The notes below the pieces were generated by a model. The model worked only from the letters and a program-made list of their open reading frames with translations. It was not told where the DNA came from and searched no databases. Below are positions 1-9,065 of a stretch of DNA of 64,000 bases, piece after piece. Source of the DNA: CAWCAW01 sp963793645 (GTDB lineage: Bacteria > Actinomycetota > Acidimicrobiia > Acidimicrobiales > UBA8190); assembly GCA_963793645.1 (NCBI GenBank), contig CAWCAW010000007.1, positions 310,001-374,000 on the forward strand, in the 5' to 3' direction. Within the stretch, counting starts at the first letter, position 1. Every line of letters starts with the position of its first letter. The position numbers and the translations under genes were made by a program.

Positions 1-207
1 TGATGTGCTCGGCGTGGCGACATCGGTTCCAGATACCGGAATCGTCTCTCCGTCGTATGGACCACTCAGTGGAGTTGCCGGTGTTAGCGAGATCTGACTC
101 GCGTTCGGGTTTGCGGACGCCGAACCACCAGCGAAAACGAGAGCGATGGCAACGATTGAAGTACCCAAGGTCAGGCCCGCCAAGGCTCTCCGCCACTTAC
201 CCGCCAT
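1..207 (-). CDS. Secreted protein, N-terminal part (runs off left edge)
   Basis: The first 69 codons of a minus-strand gene are visible. They begin with a basic n-region (MAGKWRRALAG), a hydrophobic stretch (about residues 11-28) and an AxA-type cleavage site (GGSASA-N), so the product is exported. The mature start contains SGPYDGETI, which resembles the GPYSSGQTI segment in the mature start of the secreted proteins at 5143-5841 and 55187-56656, so it may be a third member of that family. ATG at 207 is preferred because GGGAG lies five bases upstream; an in-frame ATG at 219 is an alternative with a poorer ribosome site. Function is unknown and the family link rests on a short segment. Confidence 0.7.
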   Translation of the reverse strand, partial: MAGKWRRALAGLTLGTSIVAIALVFAGGSASANPNASQISLTPATPLSGPYDGETIPVSGTDVATPSTS

Positions 208-519
208 CAGAGCTCCCATCACTGTGACGGGCAGACACTACACATGGCACCAGACAACATCAACCAGCTGTCCCCTAGACGTCAGCCGTTCCGGCTGACG
301 TCTTATACGAAGGTTAACGGCAGGTGATCAGTGAGAAACCACAAGGTTAAATGAGCTCATACAAAGGGGGGCAATGGGTAGTTCACGAGCGGCCCACCTT
401 TAACATTTCGCCGAAACACCGTTCGTGTACCAACGGCATCGGCGCGACTTCACTTCAACCTCCCCAACGATCCATTGTCGATCGCCGTGCCTTGACGCCC
501 GTTGCGCGATGTCTGACAC
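208..519. other. Intergenic region between divergent genes
   Basis: No convincing coding sequence is present. Besides the inverted repeat it holds two AAGGTTAA words (311-318, 343-350) and GGTGATCA at 323-330. The latter octamer also lies upstream of two other minus-strand genes for exported proteins (52949 and 54015). Promoters for both flanking genes must lie here, but no clear -10/-35 pair is recognisable. Confidence 0.5.
277..303. repeat. Perfect 11-bp inverted repeat
   Basis: Arms at 277-287 (AGACGTCAGCC) and 293-303 are perfect complements around a 5-base loop. No T-run follows on either strand. It lies 70 bases upstream of the leftward secreted gene and could be an operator or a transcript hairpin. 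Which one cannot be told from the sequence. Confidence 0.6.
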
Positions 520-1284
520 TTGGGTGTGGCCCTCGATCTCCCTCCCCCCACCACTCCCCCGATTGCCGGCCGCCCAGCCCCCGGCGAGTACGGCGCTGCA
601 TCGCAGACAAACAACTGGGGGATGGCCGACTCGACTGTGCCCTCGCATCCTGCCCGCGGCGACCTGCGCATAAAGGAACGACGGTCATGGGGTACGTGGC
701 AGCTCGTTATCGGAGGACTGGCCGCGCTCGTTGTTGGCATGGCGATCGGCAATTCGTTCGCGAACCCTTCGACATCGGCGGCGTCACCGGGCGCGGCCGG
801 AACACAAGGCACGCTCCCTCCACCGGCGACCACGACGACGATGCCATCGTCGAGCGCGACGACGGCAGCCCAAGGCTCGACAACAACCATGCCATCTTCG
901 TCATCGTCGACCACCGTGGCTACCGGTAACTCGGGTTCAGGTACGACGTCAAGCCCGACGACCACCGTGGCAACCGGGACCCCCACTGTGCTTCTTGGCC
1001 CATATCAGGCGAAGGGCAATTGGACGAGCACTTCCTTCGCCGTGGCAGCGACCGGGTGGAATATCGGTTGGGCGTTTCAATGCTCACCGGTGCCCGCTTC
1101 CGGTCCTTCACTTCAGATTTTCGTAGTGGCGGCCGGATCCAGCCCAGGAGCCACAGCGGCGATAAGCGAGATGGGCGCATCAGGCCAATCGGTCTCACCG
1201 CAGACAACCACCGGTAGCGAGGAACTCGTGGTCGAGGCCCCCGCTAACTGCGTGTGGGCCGTAAAGGTGACTGGTGTCGGCTAA
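520..1284 (+). CDS. Single-pass membrane protein with Ser/Thr-rich stalk and a small C-terminal beta domain
   Basis: The roughly 254-residue product has a Pro-rich cytoplasmic N-terminus, a basic patch (RIKERR) and one membrane segment (about residues 60-80). A low-complexity Thr/Ser/Pro linker follows (about 95-150), then a compact extracellular C-terminal domain. That domain contains GWNIGWAFQCS and ends in ANCVWAVKV. The same pattern (hydrophobic-x-VGW-x-F-x-CS, then a Cys-x-Trp-x-Val strand) occurs in the protein at 53369-53863, so the two share a homologous domain, probably with its two Cys bonded. The start is uncertain: TTG at 520, GTG at 526 or ATG near 622 all fit. The function is not known; the layout suggests a stalked sensor or wall-exposed protein. 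Confidence 0.75.
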   Translation: MGVALDLPPPTTPPIAGRPAPGEYGAASQTNNWGMADSTVPSHPARGDLRIKERRSWGTWQLVIGGLAALVVGMAIGNSFANPSTSAASPGAAGTQGTLPPPATTTTMPSSSATTAAQGSTTTMPSSSSSTTVATGNSGSGTTSSPTTTVATGTPTVLLGPYQAKGNWTSTSFAVAATGWNIGWAFQCSPVPASGPSLQIFVVAAGSSPGATAAISEMGASGQSVSPQTTTGSEELVVEAPANCVWAVKVTGVG

Positions 1285-1339
1285 CTGAAAGTCCCCACCT
1301 CAACGGCGATTTCACAGCCGATCTCAGTCCGACAACGAA

Positions 1340-1642
1340 CTACGGCTTGCCCAATCGGGCCAAACGGGCGTCGAGGTCGGCAAAATAGTCGTAGTCACGT
1401 TTGAGGATCAACATCGGACGCGACGGTGACGCTGCCGGCGTGCGCAGACATTGAAGACAGCCCAACAGTCGACGGTGCTGAGCAGTAAGCCTGTTGACAC
1501 TGTCGGCGAGGTCCAGCAATAGGCGGTCCACGTTCGACTGGTCCATTGTCCAACCAGGGGTAAGCGTCACGAGTTCTCGCTCACCGGTACCCGACCCGGT
1601 TCCTTGACTCAGTTCCTTGCCTTCAGTCACGACCCTATCCAT
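1340..1642 (-). CDS. Small conserved protein of unknown function
   Basis: This is a cytoplasmic protein of about 100 residues with no signal or membrane segment. The middle is a predicted helix (NVDRLLLDLADSVNRLTAQ). The C-terminus ends in DYDYFADLDARLARLGKP, a pattern I recognise from short actinobacterial hypothetical proteins. ATG at 1642 is preferred over TTG at 1651. The gene is divergent from the glycosyltransferase at 1651, leaving almost no space for a separate promoter, so the two promoters must overlap the coding ends. I know of no assigned function. Confidence 0.6.
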   Translation of the reverse strand: MDRVVTEGKELSQGTGSGTGERELVTLTPGWTMDQSNVDRLLLDLADSVNRLTAQHRRLLGCLQCLRTPAASPSRPMLILKRDYDYFADLDARLARLGKP

Positions 1643-1650
1643 ATCACCCA

Positions 1651-3150
1651 ATGCGTTGCTACAATTTCCGTGTGCGCATGGCGGCTATGGAGGATGCCGA
1701 AGCTCAGCTTCGCCTCCAGGCCAGCACCTCTGGCCTCGCCGATCGGGTGCCGTTCGTTTCTGCCCGTCGGCTTCTCACTGCGCCCCAACGAAACAGCCTT
1801 CTGGCCCTGGCTGGCCTTCTGGTGATCGGCCTCGTGTTGTCCGCCACAGACACGTTGGTCGTCGTGCTGGGCGCCGTCACCTTCTTGTACGTGACCTGCG
1901 TGGGATATCGGGCTCTGCTTCTGGTGAGGTCAGGATGGCCCGATGCGTACGAGGTGGTGAGCGACGAGGAGGCAAGAAGGGTTCCCGACTACCTGCTTCC
2001 GACCTACACCGTGTTGGTTCCGGCGTACCGAGAACCTGAGGTCATCAATCGCCTCATCGACTACATCGGGAACCTGGACTATCCCCTCGATCGACTCGAA
2101 GTGATGATCTTGGTGGAGGCCGACGATGACGAGACCATCAGTGCCATCAACAGCTGCAACCCGGGCAGTCAATTCCAGCTCGTCCCGATCCCCCCTTCGC
2201 AACCCCGCACCAAACCCAAGGCGCTCAACTTTGGTCTAACCCTAGCCAGGGGTGACCTTGTCGCTGTTTACGACGTCGAAGACGAACCCGACGCGCTCCA
2301 GTTGAGAAAGGCAGCCGTAGTGCTTGAACGGCTGGGCCCCAATGTCGGGTGCCTCCAAGCTCGACTGTCTTACGATAACCCCAACCAAAACTTGATCACG
2401 CGGTGGTTCACCATCGAATACACCATGTGGTTCTCGTTTTGGTTGCCGGGACTGGCAGCGTCCCACGCACCGATCCCTCTTGGAGGCACATCGAATCACT
2501 TTCGCCGAAGCGTGCTCAGAAGCATCGGAGGATGGGATCCTTACAATGTCACCGAGGATGCCGACCTCGGTATTCGCATGGCGCGTGAAGGTTATGACGT
2601 CCGAGTCCTCGATTCGGTCACGAACGAAGAGGCCAACAGCGACTTCGTGAACTGGGTGAAGCAGAGGTCCCGGTGGTACAAGGGATATATCCAGACATTC
2701 TTCGTGCACATGCGGTCTCCTCGGCAGCTGTACAGAGAGCTCGGTTTCCGCAGGCTCATCCACTTCTTGTTGTTCGTGGGAGGTACGCCCGTTGTCGCCA
2801 TGCTCAACCCGGTCTTTTGGGTTATGGCGGCACTGTGGGTGATCGGCCATCCCGTCTTCTTGCAACGGATCTTCCCGGCGCCCTCGTACTACCTGGCGCT
2901 GGTGTCGTTGGTCTTCGGGAACTTTCTCCTCGGCTACATGACCGTGATGACGTGTCGCGTCGCACGAAGAGGAGAACTGCTTTGGGCGGCGCTGACCATC
3001 CCCCTCTATTGGATCATGATGTCCCTGGCCAGCGTCAAGGCGTGGTGGCAACTCGTCCAGCGGCCGACCTTTTGGGAAAAGACGGCGCACGGGTTGCGCA
3101 GCGGCGCTGATGGCAAAAGCACCCTTCGATCCGGCGCACCACCTGCCTGA
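1651..3150 (+). CDS. Membrane-bound family 2 glycosyltransferase
   Basis: This is a processive-type GT2 enzyme of about 499 residues. Two N-terminal membrane segments (about 50-95) precede the GT-A catalytic domain, which starts at YTVLVPAYREPEVI. The nucleotide-sugar and metal site is seen as VEADDD and YDVEDEPDA, the acceptor-site acid as TEDADLG, and the product-channel motif as QRSRWYKGY. Three or four membrane segments follow (about 370-470). The layout matches cellulose-synthase-like and NdvB-like enzymes that build and extrude a polysaccharide or glycolipid; the sugar cannot be deduced. Eighteen bases separate it from the GT-C-like gene downstream, so the two form an operon. Starts at 1651, 1678 and 1687 are all possible; none has a strong ribosome site. 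Confidence 0.9.
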   Translation: MRCYNFRVRMAAMEDAEAQLRLQASTSGLADRVPFVSARRLLTAPQRNSLLALAGLLVIGLVLSATDTLVVVLGAVTFLYVTCVGYRALLLVRSGWPDAYEVVSDEEARRVPDYLLPTYTVLVPAYREPEVINRLIDYIGNLDYPLDRLEVMILVEADDDETISAINSCNPGSQFQLVPIPPSQPRTKPKALNFGLTLARGDLVAVYDVEDEPDALQLRKAAVVLERLGPNVGCLQARLSYDNPNQNLITRWFTIEYTMWFSFWLPGLAASHAPIPLGGTSNHFRRSVLRSIGGWDPYNVTEDADLGIRMAREGYDVRVLDSVTNEEANSDFVNWVKQRSRWYKGYIQTFFVHMRSPRQLYRELGFRRLIHFLLFVGGTPVVAMLNPVFWVMAALWVIGHPVFLQRIFPAPSYYLALVSLVFGNFLLGYMTVMTCRVARRGELLWAALTIPLYWIMMSLASVKAWWQLVQRPTFWEKTAHGLRSGADGKSTLRSGAPPA

Positions 3151-3168
3151 GCATCGAGCGACCGAGCC

Positions 3169-4929
3169 ATGACTGTCATAGCCGACAGGCCCACGATCTC
3201 CTCGCCCACGCCGACCGCATTCGACCACCCACCGCCAGCTGATAGCGGGGCGCATTCGACCAGATCGGGACTGACCACACGATGGGGCGGCGAACGCGCC
3301 GTGTTCGTGCTTGTCTCTCTGGTTGTTTACCTGACTGTCGCCATTCTCCTCGACTTCGTCTACGACATCTTTCCGCTGGACGCCGTATCGCGTATGGCGA
3401 ACGGTTTCTATGTCCTGTATTCGCGAGACCCACATTTGGCGGCCGTGGGCTTCGTCTGGAACCCCCTCCAATCGTTCGTCGACGTGCCCCTGCTGCTCTT
3501 CAAGGATCTGTGGCCGGCCTTGGCAAGCCACGATTTCGCCGCCAGCCTCGTGACTGTGACGGCAGGTGCCGCTGGTGTTCATCAGGTCCATGCCGCACTG
3601 ACGGAGTTCGGGCTCCGGCGAAAAGCGCGCCTTTTGCTGACCGCGGCCTTCGCACTCAATCCGATGATCGTCTTCTACGCCGGCAATGGGATGAGCGAAG
3701 CTCTGTACGTATTCAGTCTTGTCGCCACCTGTCGTTACTTGATGCGATGGTCGCGGCGAGATGACATGCGGTCTCTGGTTTACGCCGCATTCGCAATTAG
3801 TGTCGCCTACCTTGATCGTGATGAGGCGATCGCATCGGCTGTCCTCGGCGCACTGTTTGTCTTTGCCGTCACCTTTGGCCGCGCTCCGGGCACGCACCGG
3901 TCACGGATGCTCGCCGCGCTCACGGACTTGACCGTCTTCGCCTTGCCCGTCGCCACGGCCTTCGTCGGATGGGCGGTTGCCAGCTACGTGGTGACAGGTC
4001 AGGCGTTCGAACAGTTCACCTCGCAATACGGGAATTCGGCTCAGCTCAACGCAGGTTTGCCGCACTACACATTGATGCGGCGCGCAATCTTCGATGGAGC
4101 TTCGATCGAATTCATGGCACCCCTGCTGCCTATTGTCGTGGTGGTTGCCGTCCAGGTGGGAATCAAGAGGCATGACTTCACCGTCGGAGCACCCGTCGGC
4201 ATCATTGGTGGAGGGCTGGCCTTCGACGCCTTTGGCATTCTCGCCAACGGCCTGGAGCCTTGGTATCGCTTCTTCATCCTCGTCGCACCTCTCAACGTCT
4301 TGCTGATTGGGTACGTTCTATCCCCCGGCTCGCGGTTCGCTCCCGCACGACGAGAGACGGCGCGCCATCGTCGAGGTCAACGACACAGCGGGCGCCTATC
4401 GATTCCCCTTGCCGCTGGTTGCTTCGCTCTGGTGGCAATCGTGCCGTCGATACCGTCAGCGGGGATCGGCATGTTCTCATCGAAGGTACACAGTTCTGAA
4501 GCAACGGAACTCGGCGGGCTACTCCTGGCTCACCCCAACAAGACGGAACGCCAGTTCGTGGGGCACTACCGGCATATCGAGTCCATCGACAGCTATCTCG
4601 ATCGACTGGACCTCGCTGGTGGAGCGATCGTGGCGGACACCGCCGGGAACTGCACGCCCCAAATTGTGACGAGTGTCGCCAATCCCAGAATGTTCGTCAT
4701 CACCAGCGACCGCGACTTCCAGGAGGTCCTTGCCGATCCTTTGACCTTTCACGCTACGTACCTTTTGGATCCTGAACCGGCCGGGGTCGACGTTGACGAT
4801 GCCCTTAACGTTGAGTACCCGAACTTGTTCCAAACGGGGGACGGGTTTGCCCGTCTCGTCCACCAGTTCCCGTCTGACGGCACGTGCGCCGACTACCGGC
4901 TCTATAAGGTCATCGGTCACCCAGCATGA
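3169..4929 (+). CDS. Polytopic membrane protein, GT-C glycosyltransferase-like
   Basis: The 586-residue product has a Pro-rich N-terminus, about ten hydrophobic segments and a soluble C-terminal region (about 440-586). The first loop after membrane segment 1 carries an acidic patch (FPLDAVSRMANG), and a later segment reads ALNPMIVFYAGNGMSEALY. Both resemble the PMT/ArnT-type GT-C enzymes that use lipid-linked sugars. Together with the adjacent GT2 gene it could build or modify a cell-surface glycan: GT2 makes a lipid-linked sugar or chain, and this enzyme transfers it outside the membrane. That pathway is inference. Only the membrane topology and the family resemblance are seen. Confidence 0.75.
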   Translation: MTVIADRPTISSPTPTAFDHPPPADSGAHSTRSGLTTRWGGERAVFVLVSLVVYLTVAILLDFVYDIFPLDAVSRMANGFYVLYSRDPHLAAVGFVWNPLQSFVDVPLLLFKDLWPALASHDFAASLVTVTAGAAGVHQVHAALTEFGLRRKARLLLTAAFALNPMIVFYAGNGMSEALYVFSLVATCRYLMRWSRRDDMRSLVYAAFAISVAYLDRDEAIASAVLGALFVFAVTFGRAPGTHRSRMLAALTDLTVFALPVATAFVGWAVASYVVTGQAFEQFTSQYGNSAQLNAGLPHYTLMRRAIFDGASIEFMAPLLPIVVVVAVQVGIKRHDFTVGAPVGIIGGGLAFDAFGILANGLEPWYRFFILVAPLNVLLIGYVLSPGSRFAPARRETARHRRGQRHSGRLSIPLAAGCFALVAIVPSIPSAGIGMFSSKVHSSEATELGGLLLAHPNKTERQFVGHYRHIESIDSYLDRLDLAGGAIVADTAGNCTPQIVTSVANPRMFVITSDRDFQEVLADPLTFHATYLLDPEPAGVDVDDALNVEYPNLFQTGDGFARLVHQFPSDGTCADYRLYKVIGHPA

Positions 4930-5060
4930 TCTCTGGACCCAGCACGGCTCAAACTGCCAGTTCCTCATCGGCTACGTTGCCATCGGGTGGATGACGGCAC
5001 CGGCCCAAGTTCCGTAAATTTTATGTGACAGTCCGTCGAACTCAGGGTGAAATCTTGCCA

Positions 5061-5081
5061 ACAAGGTGTTTTTCACCTTGT
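5061..5081. terminator. Hairpin downstream of the glycosyltransferase operon
   Basis: Perfect 8-bp arms (ACAAGGTG / CACCTTGT) flank a TTTTT loop, 130 bases after the GT-C-like stop codon and 60 bases before the next gene. There is no T-tail, so it may be a weak terminator or an operator for the gene at 5143. Confidence 0.45.
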
Positions 5082-5142
5082 GCCGGGCCTGGCGTCTCTG
5101 TTTCGATCTGCATGACGCGGTGAATCCCATGAAAGGCGGCGT

Positions 5143-5841
5143 GTGAGGATGCGTAATCCGATGAGGCGGGCTCTCTCGGCAGGAACCGTCATCATGGGTG
5201 TGAGCCTTCCCGTGGTGTTCGCATTTGCCGGGCCCGCCAGCGCACAGTCGACGTTGAACAATGGCGGTCCCGTATCACTGGTCACGACGGGGACCGTTAC
5301 CCCCGGACCGTATTCGAGCGGACAGACGATCAACATGCAGGTCGTGGCGAACTCGACGTTGGATCTCGCCAACTTGGAGAACTTCGGTTTCAGCGGCGAG
5401 CCCGCCATCAAAGTCGAAATGTGTTCAGACCCCGGCGGCACAGTTGCGAATCTTCCCGTGACCCCAACGAACAACTGTGACGGGGGGACCATCGACTCCA
5501 CCACGGCGATCAACAGCGATGGCAGCCTTACGCTCAACGGCTTCACGGTGTACGCGCTTCCCGACAACGTCACCTTGGGCGAGCCTGCCAACCAACTTCC
5601 CGTCTGTGGCTTGGCCCCCAACTACTGCGTGCTGTACGTCGGGCCGAACCAAACCGACTTTGCCGATCCCCATCTTTTCTCGGCACCGTTTCAGACCGCG
5701 GCTAACGCTGATGACCTGGGTGAGAATCCAGGTGATGGCACCCCGGAGGCCCCCCTCGCGATCGGCCTTCCTTTGCTGGGGTTGGGCGTGGTCGGCGGCA
5801 CCACATACCTGCGGCGACGTCGCCGCACACCGGCGGCCTAG
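5143..5841 (+). CDS. Secreted protein with C-terminal membrane anchor
   Basis: The 232-residue product has a signal peptide (hydrophobic about 14-30, cleavage after PASA). A single beta-rich mature domain follows, with GPYSSGQTINMQV, ENFGFSGEPAIKVEMC and paired cysteines near 90, 108, 149 and 157. The C-terminus is a sorting-like tail: PEAP, a hydrophobic segment (about 202-222) and RRRRR. The mature domain is clearly homologous to residues about 35-200 of the protein at 55187-56656, which carries extra Ig-like domains instead of the anchor. GTG at 5143 is chosen because AAAGG lies six bases upstream. No LPxTG motif is present and no sortase is in the window; anchoring is most simply by the membrane segment. 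Function is unknown. Confidence 0.85.
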   Translation: MRMRNPMRRALSAGTVIMGVSLPVVFAFAGPASAQSTLNNGGPVSLVTTGTVTPGPYSSGQTINMQVVANSTLDLANLENFGFSGEPAIKVEMCSDPGGTVANLPVTPTNNCDGGTIDSTTAINSDGSLTLNGFTVYALPDNVTLGEPANQLPVCGLAPNYCVLYVGPNQTDFADPHLFSAPFQTAANADDLGENPGDGTPEAPLAIGLPLLGLGVVGGTTYLRRRRRTPAA

Positions 5842-6215
5842 GGTTCCTCAGGCGGCACGCCGCACCTCTAGGTAGCGACGAGCTGGGCACCTTGCACCCA
5901 TTTTGAAGCAGTCGCGATGCGGCGCGACGGCAGGTGGCGGTCAGAACCGTGGTCCTACCGTCGGTACTGATCTTGGGCCAAATGGCTGTTTTGCCAGGTC
6001 ATAGGCCGAGTGCAGCCCCGTCCCAAGTCGGCGACCAAAGGTTAAAAGGATGACACACGTTATTCGCGCAAAGTTCACCTTTCCCAGCTGGCTCGTTTCA
6101 CAACCCGTCGACAATACTCATCACGTGCGCAGGGTAACGAGCCCGAACAGATGGTCGGGTCGGGCGCAGCTGCAGAATCGATTCACAGACCGCGGTTCCA
6201 TCCAGATCGCACTCC
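5842..6215. other. Intergenic region, no gene seen
   Basis: This 374-base stretch precedes the response regulator. It contains another AAGGTTAA word (6040-6047) like those near position 311. No ORF in it has a plausible ribosome site or recognisable product. It presumably holds the promoter of the regulator gene. Confidence 0.5.
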
Positions 6216-7052
6216 ATGTTTGAGTCTGCCTTTCCGAGCACGGCGGGCGGGAGCTCCGAGATTCGCGTCTTGGTGGTGGAGGACGTGGACGCAGACGCTT
6301 CGACAGCGTCCACTGTCAGGGCGGCGTTGGAGGCCGAGGGTTATGACGTCGAATTGGCCGTCGGTGCTGCCGAGGGTCTGCGGCAGTTCGTACTCAACCT
6401 TCCTGCCATCGTCGTGTTGCGGACGGGTCACTCCGGCGGAGGTTGGATCGATCTCTGTCGGCAAATGCACGAGTTGGCAGACGTACCCATCTTCATCGGT
6501 TTCCGACTCAAGCCCGATACCGGGGCCATCGCTGCTTTCAAGCTGGGCGTGGCCGGGTACGTCGGTGATCCGAGCCGCGTGCAGGAGCTCGTGGCACGGA
6601 TACGCGCTGCGCTTCGCAACGGAGCTGGATCGAAGAGCGCTCCTGTGGTCAGGCTTGCCACGGCTCCGTTCAAAGTCGAGCAAGGCCAGTTCATAGCGGG
6701 CGATCTCTGCGCTGACTTCGTCGGACGCAAGGTGAGCTTGGCGGGCCTTCCCGTGCACTTGACGAGGCTGGAGTTCGATCTCCTCAAGTTGCTGGTCTCA
6801 CCAGCCGGACGCGTGCACACCCGGCCGGAAATCATTGCTCGGCTTTGGGGTACTCGCCGGATTGCCGATTCCGGGACGCTCGATACCCACATCAGGCGCC
6901 TCAGAATGAAGCTCGAATCCCCTGGACAGCGTTCCTTTCGCTTCATCACCGTACGGGGGGTGGGGTTCCGCTTCGACACGTATGAAGTGCGACAAACCTC
7001 CGGTGCGCGGCAGACCGAGCTGACCGTGGCCGGTGGAGACGCCTGGCCATAA
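6216..7052 (+). CDS. OmpR/PhoB-type regulator with a degenerate receiver
   Basis: This is a 278-residue two-domain protein. The N-terminal receiver fold (about 17-132) keeps the acidic pair E22/D23. At the phosphorylation site, where these proteins have Asp, the sequence reads AIVVLRTG, so Arg69 replaces it. The conserved Lys before Pro is also lost (YVGDP, Asp118). The C-terminal winged-helix DNA-binding domain (about 165-255) is intact, with LTRLEFDLLKLLV, DTHIRRLRMKLE and TVRGVGFRF. It probably binds DNA without Asp phosphorylation, as atypical regulators do. No histidine kinase is adjacent. The ATG at 6216 has only a weak ribosome site, so the first dozen residues are uncertain. Confidence 0.88.
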   Translation: MFESAFPSTAGGSSEIRVLVVEDVDADASTASTVRAALEAEGYDVELAVGAAEGLRQFVLNLPAIVVLRTGHSGGGWIDLCRQMHELADVPIFIGFRLKPDTGAIAAFKLGVAGYVGDPSRVQELVARIRAALRNGAGSKSAPVVRLATAPFKVEQGQFIAGDLCADFVGRKVSLAGLPVHLTRLEFDLLKLLVSPAGRVHTRPEIIARLWGTRRIADSGTLDTHIRRLRMKLESPGQRSFRFITVRGVGFRFDTYEVRQTSGARQTELTVAGGDAWP

Positions 7053-7132
7053 CGCAGCACGATCGTCGCTTCGTGCTCATTGTCCTGTCGCCTTCATATG
7101 CACCGGCACCGGTTGTCGACGAGGATGCCGTA

Positions 7133-7979
7133 ATGGACTCGTCACACAGTCGGACGGCGATGATGGCAGCGGTGGCACGTGGCCGGCACCGCTTCGAGGA
7201 CGAACCTCCGTGGGTACTCGATGACCCTTTGGCCCTGATCATGGTGGGGCCGAAATGGCGGGACATGGCCGCCGCCAGTAAATCCCGGCTTCTGGGCGAT
7301 ATCGACCGCCAAGCTCGCGCCAGCGTGGCGGTCCGATCGAGGTATGCGGAAGACCGCCTTACTGGTGACACGTTCGATCAGTACGTCATTCTCGGCGCCG
7401 GGCTCGATACCTTTGCATGGAGACGTCCCGATCTCATCGGTCCTCGACGGCTCTTCGAAGTCGACCATCCCGCGTCACAGGAGTGGAAGCGGGCCCGAGC
7501 CGAAGAGTTGGCACTTCCTGTCATCGCCGACCACGTCTATGCACCCATCGATTTTGAAGTGCAGTCGTTGCACGACGGCCTACAAGTGGCCGGCTTCGAC
7601 TGGAACACTCCGACCTTGTTCTCCTGGCTCGGAGTGGTTCCGTATCTGACCATCGACGCCGTCGAAGCAACGCTTCGCACCGTCGCCGGGTGTCGGTCCG
7701 GCTCCCAGATCGCCTTCGAATACGGGGTGCCTCGGTCGTCGATGGACGACCTGGGACGCCAATTTCGCGGACGCATTCAGCGCAATTGCCACAACGGTGG
7801 GCGAGCCGGTCCACGCGGGGTGGTCACCTGCCGAAACGGAAGCGCTCATCGCTCGCTGCGGTCTCAGCGTCGTCGACCATCCCACTCGTGACGAGCTCAT
7901 CGGTCGCTATTTCGCCGGCCGGGTCGACGCATTGCAGCCCTGGAGTGTGTCTCGCCTGTTGACCGCCGAGGTCCCCTGA
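7133..7979 (+). pseudogene. Class I SAM-dependent methyltransferase (LCM/TIGR00027 type), frameshifted
   Basis: The N-terminal part shows family hallmarks: HSRTAMMAAVARG, the SAM motif YVILGAGLDTFAWR and EVDHP. After the segment SSMDDLG the frame changes. The other frame continues the same family to its usual end (ANFADAFSAIATT, then YFAGRVDALQPW). Removing one G from the GGG at 7753-7755 restores 281 codons. ATG at 7133 is preferred (GAGG about ten bases upstream, and homologues start near this motif); an upstream GTG at 7073 is less likely. Family members are O-methyltransferases of unknown small-molecule substrates. Either a recent pseudogene or a sequencing error. Confidence 0.85.
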
Positions 7980-8010
7980 CGCCGTTGACCGGGCCGCCAG
8001 ATCCGGCGAG

Positions 8011-8995
8011 CTATCCAGCGGGAGCGAGCTGCTGCCAGATCAGCGCAGCGAGACCTTGGATGGTGGCGATCCCTTGTGCCTCGGAGGCGTTGCCGTTGGA
8101 GAGCACGGCGATGAGGTAGTCGCGGCCGGCACCGTTGATGTAGCCGATGCTGTTTATCTGCCAACCGCCGGCGTCGAGAGGAAGCCACCCGTTCTTGATG
8201 GCGATCGTGACACCGGCGGGAACTCCACCGGAGATCCCCCACGATTCGCTGGGATCGACATTGGTCATGAGGCTGAGCTCGGTAATTCCGCGATGCCGCG
8301 GTCAACAACGAGTTGGGGAACACGACCTGTTTCAAGAGGGTCAGCTGGTCCGTAGCGGTGGTAGTCGTCAACCCCCACTCGACATTCGGCGTGGTCTGCG
8401 TGAGTCCGACCCGAGCATTGAAGCTGGCTACACCCGGAGCACCGCCATCGATATTCCAGAGGTCCGTGGCATCGTCGTTGTCGCTCTCTTCGATCATGTC
8501 CTGCGCCGTGGCCTGCTCGTCGGAGGACAGCGTGCTGCCTTGCGCTTGGGCCTGGGCTAACAGCGTGGCCAAGATGTCGACTTTGATGATGCTGGCGGTG
8601 TCCTCGGCAACACCGGGTCGATACACCGAGGTGTACCCGTTGTCCACGTCGTAAACGGCGGCCGTGAGCCCGTCGTTCGAACTGGCCAGGTACGCGGCCA
8701 CGGCCGGAATACTGAAGACGTCTGTGACCGGTGGCGCCGGGTCTTTGGTGGCGGTCGTCGAGGGCTTCTTGTTCCGGTTCTTCGAGCGCTGAGACGCGGA
8801 GGCCTGTCGACCGGGCGATCCTCCGACATCAGATGCGATGACGTACCCGACGATACAAAGGAGGACGGCAACGGTGATGGTCCGCAGAAGCCGTCGCCGC
8901 CGGAGCGATCCACGACGTGCACCGTGCTTGGGCCCGCTCCGAGTCCGCAGTTCGCCGCGGGCGCTTGGGATGCGCCGGAGGTCGCTACCGTCCAT
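8011..8995 (-). pseudogene. Class A beta-lactamase-like serine hydrolase, membrane-anchored, frameshifted
   Basis: The gene encodes a basic cytoplasmic N-terminus, one membrane segment (about residues 38-58) and a Pro/Thr linker. The beta-lactamase/transpeptidase fold follows, with all three active-site motifs: SIIK (SxxK), SDN and a KNG in the KTG position. The frame breaks after LLTAASR; the other frame resumes with ITELSLMTNVDPSESWG and runs to the stop. Removing one A (8286-8287 on the plus strand) gives 327 codons. It converges on the methyltransferase. Such proteins in actinobacteria often act on peptidoglycan rather than on antibiotics, so resistance should not be assumed. ATG at 8995 is the likely start. 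Confidence 0.85.
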
Positions 8996-9065
8996 GGCGT
9001 CATGGTACGGGACCAAGGCTGGGGTGGCGGCAACAAAGGCCTGTCCCACGCCCCAGAGATGTTGC

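Noticed and set aside
450..986. Minus-strand 178-codon frame rich in Val/Asp/Gly
   Set aside because: It is antisense to the Ser/Thr linker of the 520-1284 protein, whose GTC/ACG-rich codons keep the opposite frame open.
2242..3897. A 551-codon minus-strand open frame
   Set aside because: It runs antisense across the boundary of two well-supported plus-strand genes (GT2 and the GT-C-like gene), is His/Arg/Asp-rich and matches no family.
8011..8995. Calling the serine hydrolase an antibiotic-resistance beta-lactamase
   Set aside because: The three motifs fit the fold, but KTG reads KNG, the protein is membrane-anchored and the gene is frameshifted; resistance cannot be supported.
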